A stretch of DNA of 55,987 bases, taken from contig CALEZT010000226.1 of assembly GCA_937927975.1 (NCBI GenBank), positions 1-55,987 of the forward strand, written 5' to 3'. This document shows positions 41,923 through 50,446 of the stretch, one piece after another. Within the stretch, counting starts at the first letter, position 1. Each line of letters begins with the position of its first letter. The translations under genes were made by a program, and so were the position numbers. The notes beneath the pieces are model-generated. The model saw only the letters and a list, made by a program, of their open reading frames with translations. It was not told where the DNA came from and did no database searches. This DNA comes from an uncultured Phycisphaerales bacterium (GTDB taxonomy: Bacteria; Planctomycetota; Phycisphaerae; Sedimentisphaerales; Anaerobacaceae).

Positions 41923-44328
41923 ATGTTTGGAGATAGATCCGTCGGGAGACCGTCGTGCTGGATTGCCTGGCTTCTGTGCCTTCTCCTCTGGAGCCCTTGC
42001 TGGGGGGTCGAGGGCGGGAGGCGGTGGACCATCTACCTGGCCCAGGACAAGCATCTTGACTACGGCTGGTGCGGCTCGACCACCGAAGTCGAGCTTCGGA
42101 TGGCCACTCTTCTCGACTACTACCTGGACCTCGCAGAGCAGGGCCGGGCTCGATGGAATCTCGACGGGACGATCTGGGACGAGGTCTATGGGCGGCATCG
42201 CGGCCAGGCCGGCAGCGAACGTCTGCATCGGGCAATCCGCGACGGTCGCGTCGGGCACGTGGGCAACTACGCGGTGCTCCTGTGGGGCATTCTGGACACC
42301 GAGACTGCGATTCGAGCCGCCCTCGCGTCGTCCGATCTCGAACGGGTCACGGGATCGCGGACCCGGACGGCGCTGGTCATGGAGAACTCCACGATCCCCT
42401 GGGGCGTGGCGAACGTCCTGACCGAATGCGGCTTCGATTTTCTCGGGCGGGGCGTCTACAACCTGCGAGCGGAGAGCTACCTCGGTCGGCGGGAGCCGCT
42501 GCCCCTGGTCTGGTGGCAGGCGCCGAACGGCAAGCGAATCCTCATGCGATGGGACCTCTACTCCGACACCGAGAACTGGGGCGGGTACGCCGAGGGCCAC
42601 GTGCTGCTGAACCTCGCGGGCGAGAAGTGGGACGCATTTCGGATTCAATCGTTCGGCGATCGCAACAGCCCCGAGGTCTTCGCCAAACGGAAGGACCTCA
42701 TCCGCCGCACGGTCGAACGCTACGAAGCCTACGGCGCCAACTATCCCATATCGAGCATTCTGCTGCTCGGCACCGGCTGGGACAACTGGACGCAGACCGA
42801 GGACCTCTCTCTCTTCATTCGCAGATTCAACGATGAGTCCGACGGGACCGTCCGGCTCGTGGATGCCAGGTATGAGGACTTCTTTGCCGCCGCAGAGAAA
42901 GAGATCCGCGAGAAGAGCCTGGCCGTTCCGGTAATGGTGGGCACGTTCGGAATCTGTTGGGAGGAGTGGGCGGCCCATCTGGCCGGACTGACAGCCCAGT
43001 TTCGACAGGCCGAGCGGTTGTTGCGACTGGCCGAAGCGGGTGAGACACTCAAGACCGTGGCCGGACGTGGGGATGCGAAGAATCACGACCTGATTCGCCA
43101 CGGCTTCGTGGCGTTGCTTCGATTTGCCGAGCACGATTTCGGCGGAACGGATCGCCGGCGGGCCGCGCTCTCGGCCGGGACGAGGGCGGACGCAGTCACC
43201 CAAGCGATGGACATCGCTCGCTCGCTGCGGCCCGAGTTCGTCGAACAAACCGCGCACCTGGGAGAGGGTCGGCCCGAGGAGACCTCGTTTTCGTGGCGGG
43301 GCGGTCGCGTCGTCTTCGACCCCAACCGGTGCTGCGTGGCCTCCATTATGGATGCCGCCGGCCGGCCGTGGACTCCCGCGGGCTTCGGTGAATTCGTGCA
43401 CACGCGATATCGCGGCCAGGCCAAGTCGGATTCCGTCTTTCCGGAAGCTCTTCCCACCTCCTCGACCATCACGCTTCGGGACCTGCGCTGCTCTCGGACC
43501 GATCTCGGGGTGCGGATCGCGGCGGACTTCGAGCGGTCCGGCTTCAAGGTGTCGAGCGAGTGGCTCTTCCACGAAACGCATCCGTGGATCGACGTCAGCT
43601 ATTGCCTGAGCGATGGATGGACCGACGATCCTCAGACCGTCGAGTTCTGTTTTCCCTTCGCGATGGACAAACCTGTGTATCGATACGACACGCCTGGGGC
43701 GATTGTCGCTGCGGGACCCAAGCAGGCCGGGGGCGACGACCTGCCTGGGGCCAATCCCGAGCTGTACGCGAGCGTGACATTCGCCGCCGCGAGCGGCCAG
43801 GGGCGAACGGCGCTGGTGCTTGCGCCGGATTCTCTGCTCTGGCGGTTCGGCCGCGATGAAGCACGCATGGTCGCGATGCCCATGATGAACCTGACGCGAA
43901 ACGACCATCAGTTCGGCCAGGGGGGCCAGCGGCAGTGGAGGTTCCGCTATCGCATCGTCTTGCTCGACAAGCCGTTCGATCCGCTGGTTGCGGTCCAGGA
44001 GGCCCAGCGATTCGAGGTCCCGCCGTTCCTGAACGTGCCCGGTCAGGCGCCGGTAGTGGCGGGCCTGGCGGCTCTGGATATCGACTTTCCTGGCGGGCCG
44101 CTGTTGGCTTTCAAGGTCGCGCAGGACGAGCGTCGCGTGATTCTGCGATTCTGGAATGTGCTGAACAGCGAGGCCGACGGCTCGTTCCGGCTGCCTTCCG
44201 GCTGGCCGCAGGCTCAGACGTGCGACGCGCTCGAACGGCCTCAGAAGCCTCTGGAGGCCAAGGGGGATCGAGTCGCGTTCACAGTCGGTCCGCGTGGAAT
44301 CACGACGATTGCCTTGTCGCCACGTTAG
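41923..44328 (+). CDS. Secreted GH38-like (DUF5054-type) putative alpha-mannosidase
   Basis: 801 aa. AAGGAG precedes the ATG; a signal peptide (WIAWLLCLLLWSPCWG) follows. The mature N-terminus contains HLDYGWCGS, resembling the zinc-binding H-x-D start of GH38 (and DUF5054 proteins), then WNLDGTIWDE, GHVGNYAVLLWG and LVWWQAPNGKR, matching GH38 barrel blocks. The C-terminal 350 residues are beta-rich as in large alpha-mannosidases. The likely nucleophile Asp is not assigned with certainty. It is convergent with the 44335 gene with only 6 nt between stops. Probable role: exo-action on mannose-containing glycans. Confidence 0.75.
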   Translation: MFGDRSVGRPSCWIAWLLCLLLWSPCWGVEGGRRWTIYLAQDKHLDYGWCGSTTEVELRMATLLDYYLDLAEQGRARWNLDGTIWDEVYGRHRGQAGSERLHRAIRDGRVGHVGNYAVLLWGILDTETAIRAALASSDLERVTGSRTRTALVMENSTIPWGVANVLTECGFDFLGRGVYNLRAESYLGRREPLPLVWWQAPNGKRILMRWDLYSDTENWGGYAEGHVLLNLAGEKWDAFRIQSFGDRNSPEVFAKRKDLIRRTVERYEAYGANYPISSILLLGTGWDNWTQTEDLSLFIRRFNDESDGTVRLVDARYEDFFAAAEKEIREKSLAVPVMVGTFGICWEEWAAHLAGLTAQFRQAERLLRLAEAGETLKTVAGRGDAKNHDLIRHGFVALLRFAEHDFGGTDRRRAALSAGTRADAVTQAMDIARSLRPEFVEQTAHLGEGRPEETSFSWRGGRVVFDPNRCCVASIMDAAGRPWTPAGFGEFVHTRYRGQAKSDSVFPEALPTSSTITLRDLRCSRTDLGVRIAADFERSGFKVSSEWLFHETHPWIDVSYCLSDGWTDDPQTVEFCFPFAMDKPVYRYDTPGAIVAAGPKQAGGDDLPGANPELYASVTFAAASGQGRTALVLAPDSLLWRFGRDEARMVAMPMMNLTRNDHQFGQGGQRQWRFRYRIVLLDKPFDPLVAVQEAQRFEVPPFLNVPGQAPVVAGLAALDIDFPGGPLLAFKVAQDERRVILRFWNVLNSEADGSFRLPSGWPQAQTCDALERPQKPLEAKGDRVAFTVGPRGITTIALSPR

Positions 44329-44334
44329 CAGTTC

Positions 44335-45642
44335 CTAACTGAACTGCTTGTCGATCATGATCTGGAGGATGGTTCGATCGGTTTCGATCATTCCTTTGGT
44401 GCTGATCTGGCCCATGTTTCGTGTTGTCTGCTCTGGCGTCAGGGCGACGATGCCGTCCCGCTCGCCGACCGACAGGCCGTGCAACGAAAAGAGGGCCGCC
44501 TGCACCGCGGTGCCGGCCGCGGTCGCCAGCTTCAGAGAGCAGCTCGCTTTGGCTCCGTCGCAGATCACGCCCGCCAGGTCGCTCAGGAGATTCTTGATCG
44601 CGCCGGCGATGTGCGCCAGATTGCCTCCCATGAGGTAGGCGACGCCCGCGGCGGCGCCGGCCCCTGCGGCGACCGAGCAGCCGCAGACCGCCGACAGCCG
44701 ACCCGTGTGGGCCTTGATGTACGCGGTGACGACGTGGCTCAGGCCGATGGCCTTGAGGACGTTCTTGTCGGTCAGGTGGTGCAGGTGGGCGCGCACCGCC
44801 CAGATCGGCAGCACCGCGGTCAGGCCGTGATTGCCGCTGCCTGCGGAACTCATCGCAGGCAGCTTCACGCCCGCCATCCGCGCGTCCGAGGCCGCCGAGG
44901 TCAGGATGCGGGCCTCCGAGATCATGTCCCTGCACGTCAGGCCCTCGCGGGTCAGACGTTCCAGGGTGCCGCCGACGCCCAGTCCGTCGTGGAAGGCCAG
45001 TCCGTGCTCGGCCAACTTGACGTTGCACTCGACCCCCCGGCGGATGAACTGGAGGTCCTCGTCGTCCATGTCCTCGACGAGCACGAGCAATTGCTCCAGC
45101 GTCCGGCTGCACAGGAAGCTCTCGAGCCGGTCGGTCTCGCTCTTGTCGGCAACGGTGTTGGAAAGCAGGGGATGGTCCTTGACGGGCTGGCCGTTGCGCC
45201 GCAGACCGACGAGATTGTCGTGCGTGCCTTCGACGACCGCTTCGGCCTCGTTCGAACCGGCCTTGAGCGTGGAGCGGATGTAGATCCCTGAGCGACCTTC
45301 GAGCAGATTGACCGCCACCTTCCCGGCGGCCACGAGCGTCTGGGCCTTGGCGAGCGACACATCATTGACAGGCTCCAGGACCTCCAGCTTCTTGGCTGGG
45401 TCGCCCGCGTAGAAGCCCAGCGCCCCGGCCAGGCCGATGCCCTTGGCACCCCCAGTGCCGGGGATCGCCACGGCGAAGGCGTTCTTGTAGATGTTGGGGC
45501 TCAGCCACAATTCAATCGAATCCGGCTCTCCGTCGGGCAGGAGGGTTCTTGCCGCCGCGGTGCACAAGGCGACCGCCGCGGGCTCCGTGCAGCCCAGCGC
45601 GGGGGCCACCTGAATTCGCAGGATGTCTTTGATCGTATACAT
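44335..45642 (-). CDS. L-cysteine desulfidase / serine dehydratase alpha-like (UPF0597, CyuA-type)
   Basis: 435 aa, standard UPF0597 length. Candidate iron-sulphur ligands are in the expected places: ALGCTEP near residue 18, CGCS in the LSAVCGCSVAAGAG segment, and CDGAKASC towards the C-terminus. The glycine-rich SSAGSGNHGLTAVLP motif is also family-typical. It probably degrades L-cysteine to pyruvate, sulphide and ammonia via a [4Fe-4S] cluster. The ATG at 45642 has no good ribosome-binding site: 8 nt upstream the large T-shaped inverted repeat (45650-45839) begins, so the transcript's 5' region would be strongly structured. Confidence 0.92.
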   Translation of the reverse strand: MYTIKDILRIQVAPALGCTEPAAVALCTAAARTLLPDGEPDSIELWLSPNIYKNAFAVAIPGTGGAKGIGLAGALGFYAGDPAKKLEVLEPVNDVSLAKAQTLVAAGKVAVNLLEGRSGIYIRSTLKAGSNEAEAVVEGTHDNLVGLRRNGQPVKDHPLLSNTVADKSETDRLESFLCSRTLEQLLVLVEDMDDEDLQFIRRGVECNVKLAEHGLAFHDGLGVGGTLERLTREGLTCRDMISEARILTSAASDARMAGVKLPAMSSAGSGNHGLTAVLPIWAVRAHLHHLTDKNVLKAIGLSHVVTAYIKAHTGRLSAVCGCSVAAGAGAAAGVAYLMGGNLAHIAGAIKNLLSDLAGVICDGAKASCSLKLATAAGTAVQAALFSLHGLSVGERDGIVALTPEQTTRNMGQISTKGMIETDRTILQIMIDKQFS

Positions 45643-45649
45643 GCGATGC

Positions 45650-45839
45650 TTTCAACTGGACTTGTGCAAAACGGCCATTCGACCTACTTTAAGAGGGAAA
45701 AATCCGTTTCACGATTTTTCCCTCTTAAACCATCACTCCTTGAGCTGTGGTACGGAAGTCCATTCTTCAAGGAAATCGTGAAGCAGATTTCCTTGAAGAA
45801 TATAGGTCGAATGGCCGTTTTGCACAAGTCCAGTTGAAA
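45650..45839. repeat. 190-bp T-shaped nested inverted repeat
   Basis: Outer arms 45650-45686 and 45803-45839 are perfect 37-bp inverted repeats (left starts TTTCAACTGGACTTGTGC). Inside are two perfect hairpins: 45688-45704/45713-45729 (17 bp, TTTAAGAGGGAAAAATC, 8-nt loop) and 45762-45777/45786-45801 (16 bp, ATTCTTCAAGGAAATC, 8-nt loop). They are separated by 32 nt (45730-45761) and joined to the outer stem by one nucleotide on each side. The element is clearly AT-richer than its flanks. The fold is a T or cloverleaf. No transposase and no clear target duplication is seen. It lies between two minus-strand genes. Confidence 0.97.
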
Positions 45840-45858
45840 AGGATTGAGGTCACAGGCG

Positions 45859-47046
45859 TCACGCCTTGTCGAACTGGGGAATCTTGAGACTCTCGCCGCC
45901 CTTGAGGGCCGACTGGTGCGCGATGATGCCGGGCACGGTCATCGCCAGGGCCTCGTAGACGTTCACCATCGGTTCGCGGTCCTGGAGGATGGCGGTGACG
46001 AACTCATTCATCAGGGGTCCGTGAGACCCGCCGTGACCGCCTGCATCGACCGATGGCGGCAGGGCGGGTCTGGCCAGGTCGGGCAGGTCTTTCATCGTGC
46101 CCTGGTAGTTCATTCCGTTCATGTACCCCTTCTCGCCGAAGACCCGGCCGGTCTCGTCGACGTGTCCGAACACCCCCTTGCACATGAGCATGCGCGACGA
46201 GCCGCCTTCGCTGGTCTGAAAGAGGGCCACTTCGTCGCTGAAGGGGTTGTCGTATCGATTGGCGCCGGGCGCAAAGGCGGGGTAGCCTGCGTTGGAGCCG
46301 ATGCAGGAGACCGAGGTGAACCGCTTGCCGGTGACGCCGATGTAGTAGGCAGTGGAGTGGGTGGGATACCACAGGGGAGGCATTCCCGTCCGCCATTCCT
46401 TGTACGAGGGGATCGGCGTCGGGCTGTAGTGATAGTACTCGCCCTCGGAGTACAGGAGCTTGCCGAATCCGCCGGCGTGGTAGATCTTCCGCATGGCGTA
46501 GCAGGATTCGTGGAAGCAGCTCGTCTCGGCCATCATGTACTTCAGGCCTGTCTTCCGCACGGCTTCCACGAGCTGCTCTGCCTGTTCGAGCGACCCGAAC
46601 ACCGCCGGCACCGCGGTCATTACATGCTTGCCGTGATGGAGGACTTCGATGCAGTGTTTGGCATGGTTGGGCGCGTCGGTGGCCACGAAGACCGCCTCGA
46701 TCTTCGGGTCTTTGACCATCTCTTCGAGCGAGTCGTACGACTTGCGACACCGGCAGGCCTCCATCAGGCCGTTTCGCCGGTCGGGGATCAGGTCGCTGAC
46801 CGCGACGACCTCGACGTTGGGATGGTCCTGGAATCCGAACTGGGCGCCGAACTTGCACACGCCGTAACCGACGATGCCCACGCGGACCTTGCGATCGGAA
46901 ACCGGCTCCCAGGTTTTGGCCCGCTGTCGCTCCCTTGCGAGGCTCTGGCCTGCGGCCAGACCGGCAGCCATCGCTCCCATCGAGAGCGTTCCGAGCTTGC
47001 CCAGGAATTCTCTACGAACCATCGTATGCACCGAGTCGCCCGCCAT
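45859..47046 (-). CDS. Tat-exported Gfo/Idh/MocA-fold protein with GH109-like features
   Basis: 395 aa. Start 47046 has a perfect AAGGAGG 7 nt upstream and gives a Tat-like signal VRREFLGKLG (RR at 11-12). The Rossmann strand VGIVGYGVCKFG departs from the usual GxGxxG. The EKP motif is replaced by TAVPAV, so the usual catalytic Lys is absent. In the same regions NAD-dependent alpha-N-acetylgalactosaminidases (GH109) have a VP element, an MM-x-E-N-C-like strand (here YMMAETSCF) and a YPTH motif (here WYPTHSTAYY). A glycosidase working by NAD-assisted elimination is therefore more likely than a simple dehydrogenase. It is separated from the downstream desulfidase gene by the T-shaped repeat. 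Confidence 0.85.
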   Translation of the reverse strand: MAGDSVHTMVRREFLGKLGTLSMGAMAAGLAAGQSLARERQRAKTWEPVSDRKVRVGIVGYGVCKFGAQFGFQDHPNVEVVAVSDLIPDRRNGLMEACRCRKSYDSLEEMVKDPKIEAVFVATDAPNHAKHCIEVLHHGKHVMTAVPAVFGSLEQAEQLVEAVRKTGLKYMMAETSCFHESCYAMRKIYHAGGFGKLLYSEGEYYHYSPTPIPSYKEWRTGMPPLWYPTHSTAYYIGVTGKRFTSVSCIGSNAGYPAFAPGANRYDNPFSDEVALFQTSEGGSSRMLMCKGVFGHVDETGRVFGEKGYMNGMNYQGTMKDLPDLARPALPPSVDAGGHGGSHGPLMNEFVTAILQDREPMVNVYEALAMTVPGIIAHQSALKGGESLKIPQFDKA

Positions 47047-47239
47047 AATCCAACCTCCTTGACAACGTGTTGCTGTTCTCAACGGCTGCGGTGCCTATTC
47101 TACCGGGCGATTCCGGCTCGCGCCAACAGCGGGGATATGGCGGATTGCGCCGCCAGGCGTCAAGAAAGGCTGCAAGGGGGGCTATACAAAGCTGCCTTGG
47201 GCGGTTTAGAATGGGCAGAGCGTTGGATTCCTTGGATCG

Positions 47240-48382
47240 ATGGGTGTCATGGACGATACGGAGCAGGCCACATACAAGTTGGAGCCGGGACGGGATGGGC
47301 AGGCCACGCTGACTCTCGCGGGCCGGCTCGACCGCGACAGCGCCGCTTCCCTCTGGCGACAGAGCACGCGGGAGCTTCGTGAACTGCGCCCCAAGAAACT
47401 GGTCGCGCAGATGCGGGACGTCGTGTACTGCGATGCCGCCGGGATCTCGCTGGTCATGGAGTACCGCCGGATCCAGGAACAGAACGAAGGCGGGATCGAG
47501 ATCCGCGACCTGCGGCCTCAGTTTCAGCAACTGATGGCCCTGTTCGAGCTGGACCACATGGTCTCTCCACCGAAGCGCCTGGGACCGGTCGGCAACGCCA
47601 TCCACAACATCGGGCAATGGGCCGCCGGGGTGTATTCCGACTTCACCGCCCAAGTCAGTTTCACCGGCGAGATCTGCGTGAAGCTGCTCAAGACCGCGCT
47701 GCGCCCGGCGGGCCTTCGCAAACGCGACACCTTCCTGATGGCCGAGAAGGCCGGCGTCAACGCCATGGGCATTACGGCCCTGCTGGGCTTTCTGATCGGA
47801 TTGATCCTGGCGTTTCAGTCGGCGGCCGCGATGCAGAATTTCGGCGCGGAGATCTTCGTGGCGGACCTGGTCGCGATCGCGTTGTTCCGCGAACTGGGCC
47901 CGCTGATTACGGCGCTGGTGCTGGCCAGCCGGAGCGGATCGGCGTTCGCGGCCGAGTTGGGTACGATGAAAGTCAACGAGGAAATCGATGCGTTGACCAC
48001 GATGGGACTGGATCCGGTTCAGTTCCTGGTCCTGCCCCGCCTGATCGCGGCGGTGTGCATGTTGCCTTTGCTGACGATGTTCAATCTCCTGTTCGGCCTG
48101 ATCGGTTGCGGCGTGGTGATGAGCACGTGGGATGTGCCGGTCAGCACGTACATCGAGCGGATCAGCGCCGCGGCCACGCTCGGCGACATCTTCGGCGGCC
48201 TGGCCAAGACGTTCGTGTTCGGGACCCTGATCGCGGGCATCGGCTGCCTGCGGGGCCTCCAGACCGGCACCGGTCCCAGCGCGGTCGGCGACTCCGCCAC
48301 CCGCGCGGTCGTCAGCGGGATCATCGCGATCGTCGTCGCCGATGGCGTGTTCGCGGTCGTTTACTACTTCCTGGGAATCTAA
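47240..48382 (+). CDS. MlaE-family lipid ABC transporter permease with N-terminal STAS domain
   Basis: 380 aa. Residues about 10-105 form a STAS domain (LTLAGRLDRDSAASLW ... VVYCDAAGISLVMEY), equivalent to separate MlaB. The rest is the MlaE/Ttg2B permease with five or six membrane segments and the conserved FQSAAAMQNFGAEIF, ELGPLITALVLASRSGSAFAAE (core RELGPLITALV) and MKVNEEIDAL elements. A second ATG at 47249 could be the start. It is the first gene of a four-gene operon; the ATPase start follows directly after its stop. It moves phospholipids between inner and outer membranes. Confidence 0.95.
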   Translation: MGVMDDTEQATYKLEPGRDGQATLTLAGRLDRDSAASLWRQSTRELRELRPKKLVAQMRDVVYCDAAGISLVMEYRRIQEQNEGGIEIRDLRPQFQQLMALFELDHMVSPPKRLGPVGNAIHNIGQWAAGVYSDFTAQVSFTGEICVKLLKTALRPAGLRKRDTFLMAEKAGVNAMGITALLGFLIGLILAFQSAAAMQNFGAEIFVADLVAIALFRELGPLITALVLASRSGSAFAAELGTMKVNEEIDALTTMGLDPVQFLVLPRLIAAVCMLPLLTMFNLLFGLIGCGVVMSTWDVPVSTYIERISAAATLGDIFGGLAKTFVFGTLIAGIGCLRGLQTGTGPSAVGDSATRAVVSGIIAIVVADGVFAVVYYFLGI

Positions 48383-49147
48383 ATGGCGGATCAACCGATC
48401 ATCCAGGTGAAGGACCTCACCGCCGGCTACGGCAGCACGGTGATACTCCAGGACATCCACTTCGACGTCCGGGCGGGGGAGGTTCTCACGATTCTCGGCG
48501 GCTCGGGATCGGGCAAGAGCACGCTGCTCAAGCACATGATCGGCCTCAAGAAGCCGTTGAGCGGGAGCATCCTGATCGACGGGACGGACATCGTGACCGC
48601 CCAGGGACAACCGTGGCTCGACGTGCTCCGCAAGATCGGCGTGGCCTACCAGAGCGGCGCGCTGTTCGGCTCGATGACGATTCTCTCGAACATCGCTCTG
48701 GTGCTGGAGGAGTTCACGGACCTGCCGCGCGAGGCGATCGAGGTGATCGCCCAGATGAAGCTCAAGGCGGTGGGGCTCCAGGCCGCGGCGTACAAGATGC
48801 CCTCCGAACTCAGCGGCGGCATGCGAAAGCGGGCCGCGATCGCGCGGGCCCTGGCGCTGGACCCCAAGATCCTGTTCCTGGACGAGCCCTCCGCGGGCCT
48901 GGACCCGATCACGTCGGCGCAGCTCGACGAGCTGGTTCTGGAACTGTCGCGGAGTCTGGGCATTACGTTTGTGATCGTGACACACGAGTTGCCGAGCATC
49001 TTCGCGGTGGCCGACCGTGCGATCATGGTGGATCGGGAGAGCAAGACGATCGTAGCCGACGGCCGCCCACAGGATCTTCGCGACCAGAGCGAGCATCCCA
49101 TGGTCCGGCAGTTTTTCAATCGGCGATTGGAGAAGGTAGATGCGTAG
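48383..49147 (+). CDS. MlaF-like ABC transporter ATPase
   Basis: 254 aa. Walker A GGSGSGKST (39-47), signature LSGGMRKRAAIARAL beginning near 142, Walker B ILFLDEPSAGLDP and switch His in VTHEL are intact. The LSGGMRKR form and the DEPSAGLDP block are typical of MlaF/Ttg2A. The ATG abuts the permease stop, so translation is coupled. The C-terminal extension RQFFNRRLEKVDA resembles the MlaF tail that contacts the neighbouring subunit. Energises the lipid transporter with 47240 and 49223. Confidence 0.96.
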   Translation: MADQPIIQVKDLTAGYGSTVILQDIHFDVRAGEVLTILGGSGSGKSTLLKHMIGLKKPLSGSILIDGTDIVTAQGQPWLDVLRKIGVAYQSGALFGSMTILSNIALVLEEFTDLPREAIEVIAQMKLKAVGLQAAAYKMPSELSGGMRKRAAIARALALDPKILFLDEPSAGLDPITSAQLDELVLELSRSLGITFVIVTHELPSIFAVADRAIMVDRESKTIVADGRPQDLRDQSEHPMVRQFFNRRLEKVDA

Positions 49148-49197
49148 AAGCGTAGACGCGTGGGACTCTGACGCTTCCACGCTTCCACGCTTCCACA
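49142..49197. repeat. Inverted array of 9-bp CGCTTCCAC units
   Basis: Three tandem CGCTTCCAC units at 49172-49197, preceded at 49147-49164 by the inverse sense AGAAGCGTAGACGCGTGGG. The array begins at the stop codon of the MlaF-like gene and lies within the Mla operon. Confidence 0.7.
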
Positions 49198-49222
49198 GGT
49201 TGAGATTGGATGGGTTTGTGGA

Positions 49223-50446
49223 ATGGATGCAAAGCCGCACTATTTCAAGATCGGGGTCTTCGTCCTGGCGGCGATGGCCCTGATCGTGGTGGCCGTCGTC
49301 GTGTTCGGGGCCGGGATGCTGGGGCAGGACGAGCTGCTGTTTGAGTCCTATTTCGCGGAGTCCATCACCGGTCTGAGCGTCGGATCGCCTCTGGAGTTCC
49401 GAGGCGTTCGGATCGGGCAGGTCTCGCGGATTGGGTTCGTGGGCAACAGCTACGAACTGCCGACGCAGGACGGCCGCATCTCGCCCTACGCGCCGTACGT
49501 TCGCGTGGTCACCGCGGTACCGCGATCGAGGATGCCGGACTTCGCGGTCGAGACGATCGAGGAATCCATGAAGCAGATGATCGCCCGCGGTCTCCGCGTG
49601 CGGATCACTTCGAACATCCTCACCGGCCAGGCCTATCTGGAGATGAACTACCTCGATCCGAACCGGTTCCCTCTCGACGAGTTCCCCTGGACGCCGATCT
49701 ATCGCGTGATCCCTTCGGCGCCGGGCGAACTGACGACGATCAAGGACTCCATCGACAAGATCCTGACGCAACTGCAGCGCATCGACGTCGGGGGCCTGGC
49801 CGTCGCGCTCGAGAGGCTGTTCATCTCCCTGAACACCGCGATCGTCGATGCCGACCTGGCGGAACTGAGCCGGGACGGACGGGCCCTGTTGCAGGTGAGC
49901 CGCCAGAAGATCGAGGATCTGGAGATGGACAAGATCAACGCGTCCGCGCGGGAGTTCCTGGTCTCGCTCAACCAGGCGGTGGAAGACGCTCGGGTTCCTC
50001 AGTTGAGTCGTCAGATGCGTGAGGTGCTGGCGGCTCTGGACCAGAAACTGGCCGCGTTGAACATGGTGAAGATCAATTCGGATGTGGAGCAGCTCCTGGG
50101 AACTGTGAATCGGACCGTCGCAGACGCCAACGTCCCGGCTCTGAGCCACGAGGCGCAGGGGCTGATCGCCGAGCTCCGCACGACGAACAGGCACCTCCAG
50201 GATCTTCTGATGCCGCCGGAGGGCGCCGCCAGTCGGGCCAACGTGCCGGAGGTCGTGGGCCGGCTCAGCCAGACCTTGTCCCAGCTCAACAAAGTGCTGG
50301 CCACCGAGAGACCGGAGGTCCAGACGATTCTGGCCGAATTGCGAGAGACCCTGGACGGCCTCAGCGACTTGGTTGCGACGCTCCGGGAGCGTCCGTCGGA
50401 CATTCTGTTCAGCAATCCGCCCCGCAAATCAGAGGTATTGAAATGA
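49223..50446 (+). CDS. MCE-domain (MlaD-like) lipid-binding protein
   Basis: 407 aa. One N-terminal membrane helix (IGVFVLAAMALIVVAVVVFG) and one MCE domain (about 38-115; SITGLSVGSPLEFRGVRIGQ shortened as GLSVGSPLEFRGVRIG). The long remaining region (about 160-407) is helical with heptad-like repeats such as LNTAIVDADLAEL and LNQAVEDARVPQL, which suggests a hexameric needle or tunnel as in PqiB/YebT-type or actinobacterial MCE proteins. It is therefore longer than MlaD of Escherichia coli (about 180 aa). It overlaps the next gene by 4 nt (ATGA). Confidence 0.95.
   Translation: MDAKPHYFKIGVFVLAAMALIVVAVVVFGAGMLGQDELLFESYFAESITGLSVGSPLEFRGVRIGQVSRIGFVGNSYELPTQDGRISPYAPYVRVVTAVPRSRMPDFAVETIEESMKQMIARGLRVRITSNILTGQAYLEMNYLDPNRFPLDEFPWTPIYRVIPSAPGELTTIKDSIDKILTQLQRIDVGGLAVALERLFISLNTAIVDADLAELSRDGRALLQVSRQKIEDLEMDKINASAREFLVSLNQAVEDARVPQLSRQMREVLAALDQKLAALNMVKINSDVEQLLGTVNRTVADANVPALSHEAQGLIAELRTTNRHLQDLLMPPEGAASRANVPEVVGRLSQTLSQLNKVLATERPEVQTILAELRETLDGLSDLVATLRERPSDILFSNPPRKSEVLK

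Noticed and set aside
45646..45837. A 63-codon frame inside the T-shaped repeat
   Set aside because: Its sequence is fully explained by the inverted repeats, and no ribosome-binding site is present.
49172..49197. CRISPR-like short repeats
   Set aside because: The units are contiguous 9-mers without spacers; no cas gene is seen.
47012..50194. A 1060-codon open frame on the minus strand
   Set aside because: It lies opposite the Mla operon and is a by-product of GC-rich codon bias; its product is low-complexity, rich in Arg/His/Asp, and matches no family.
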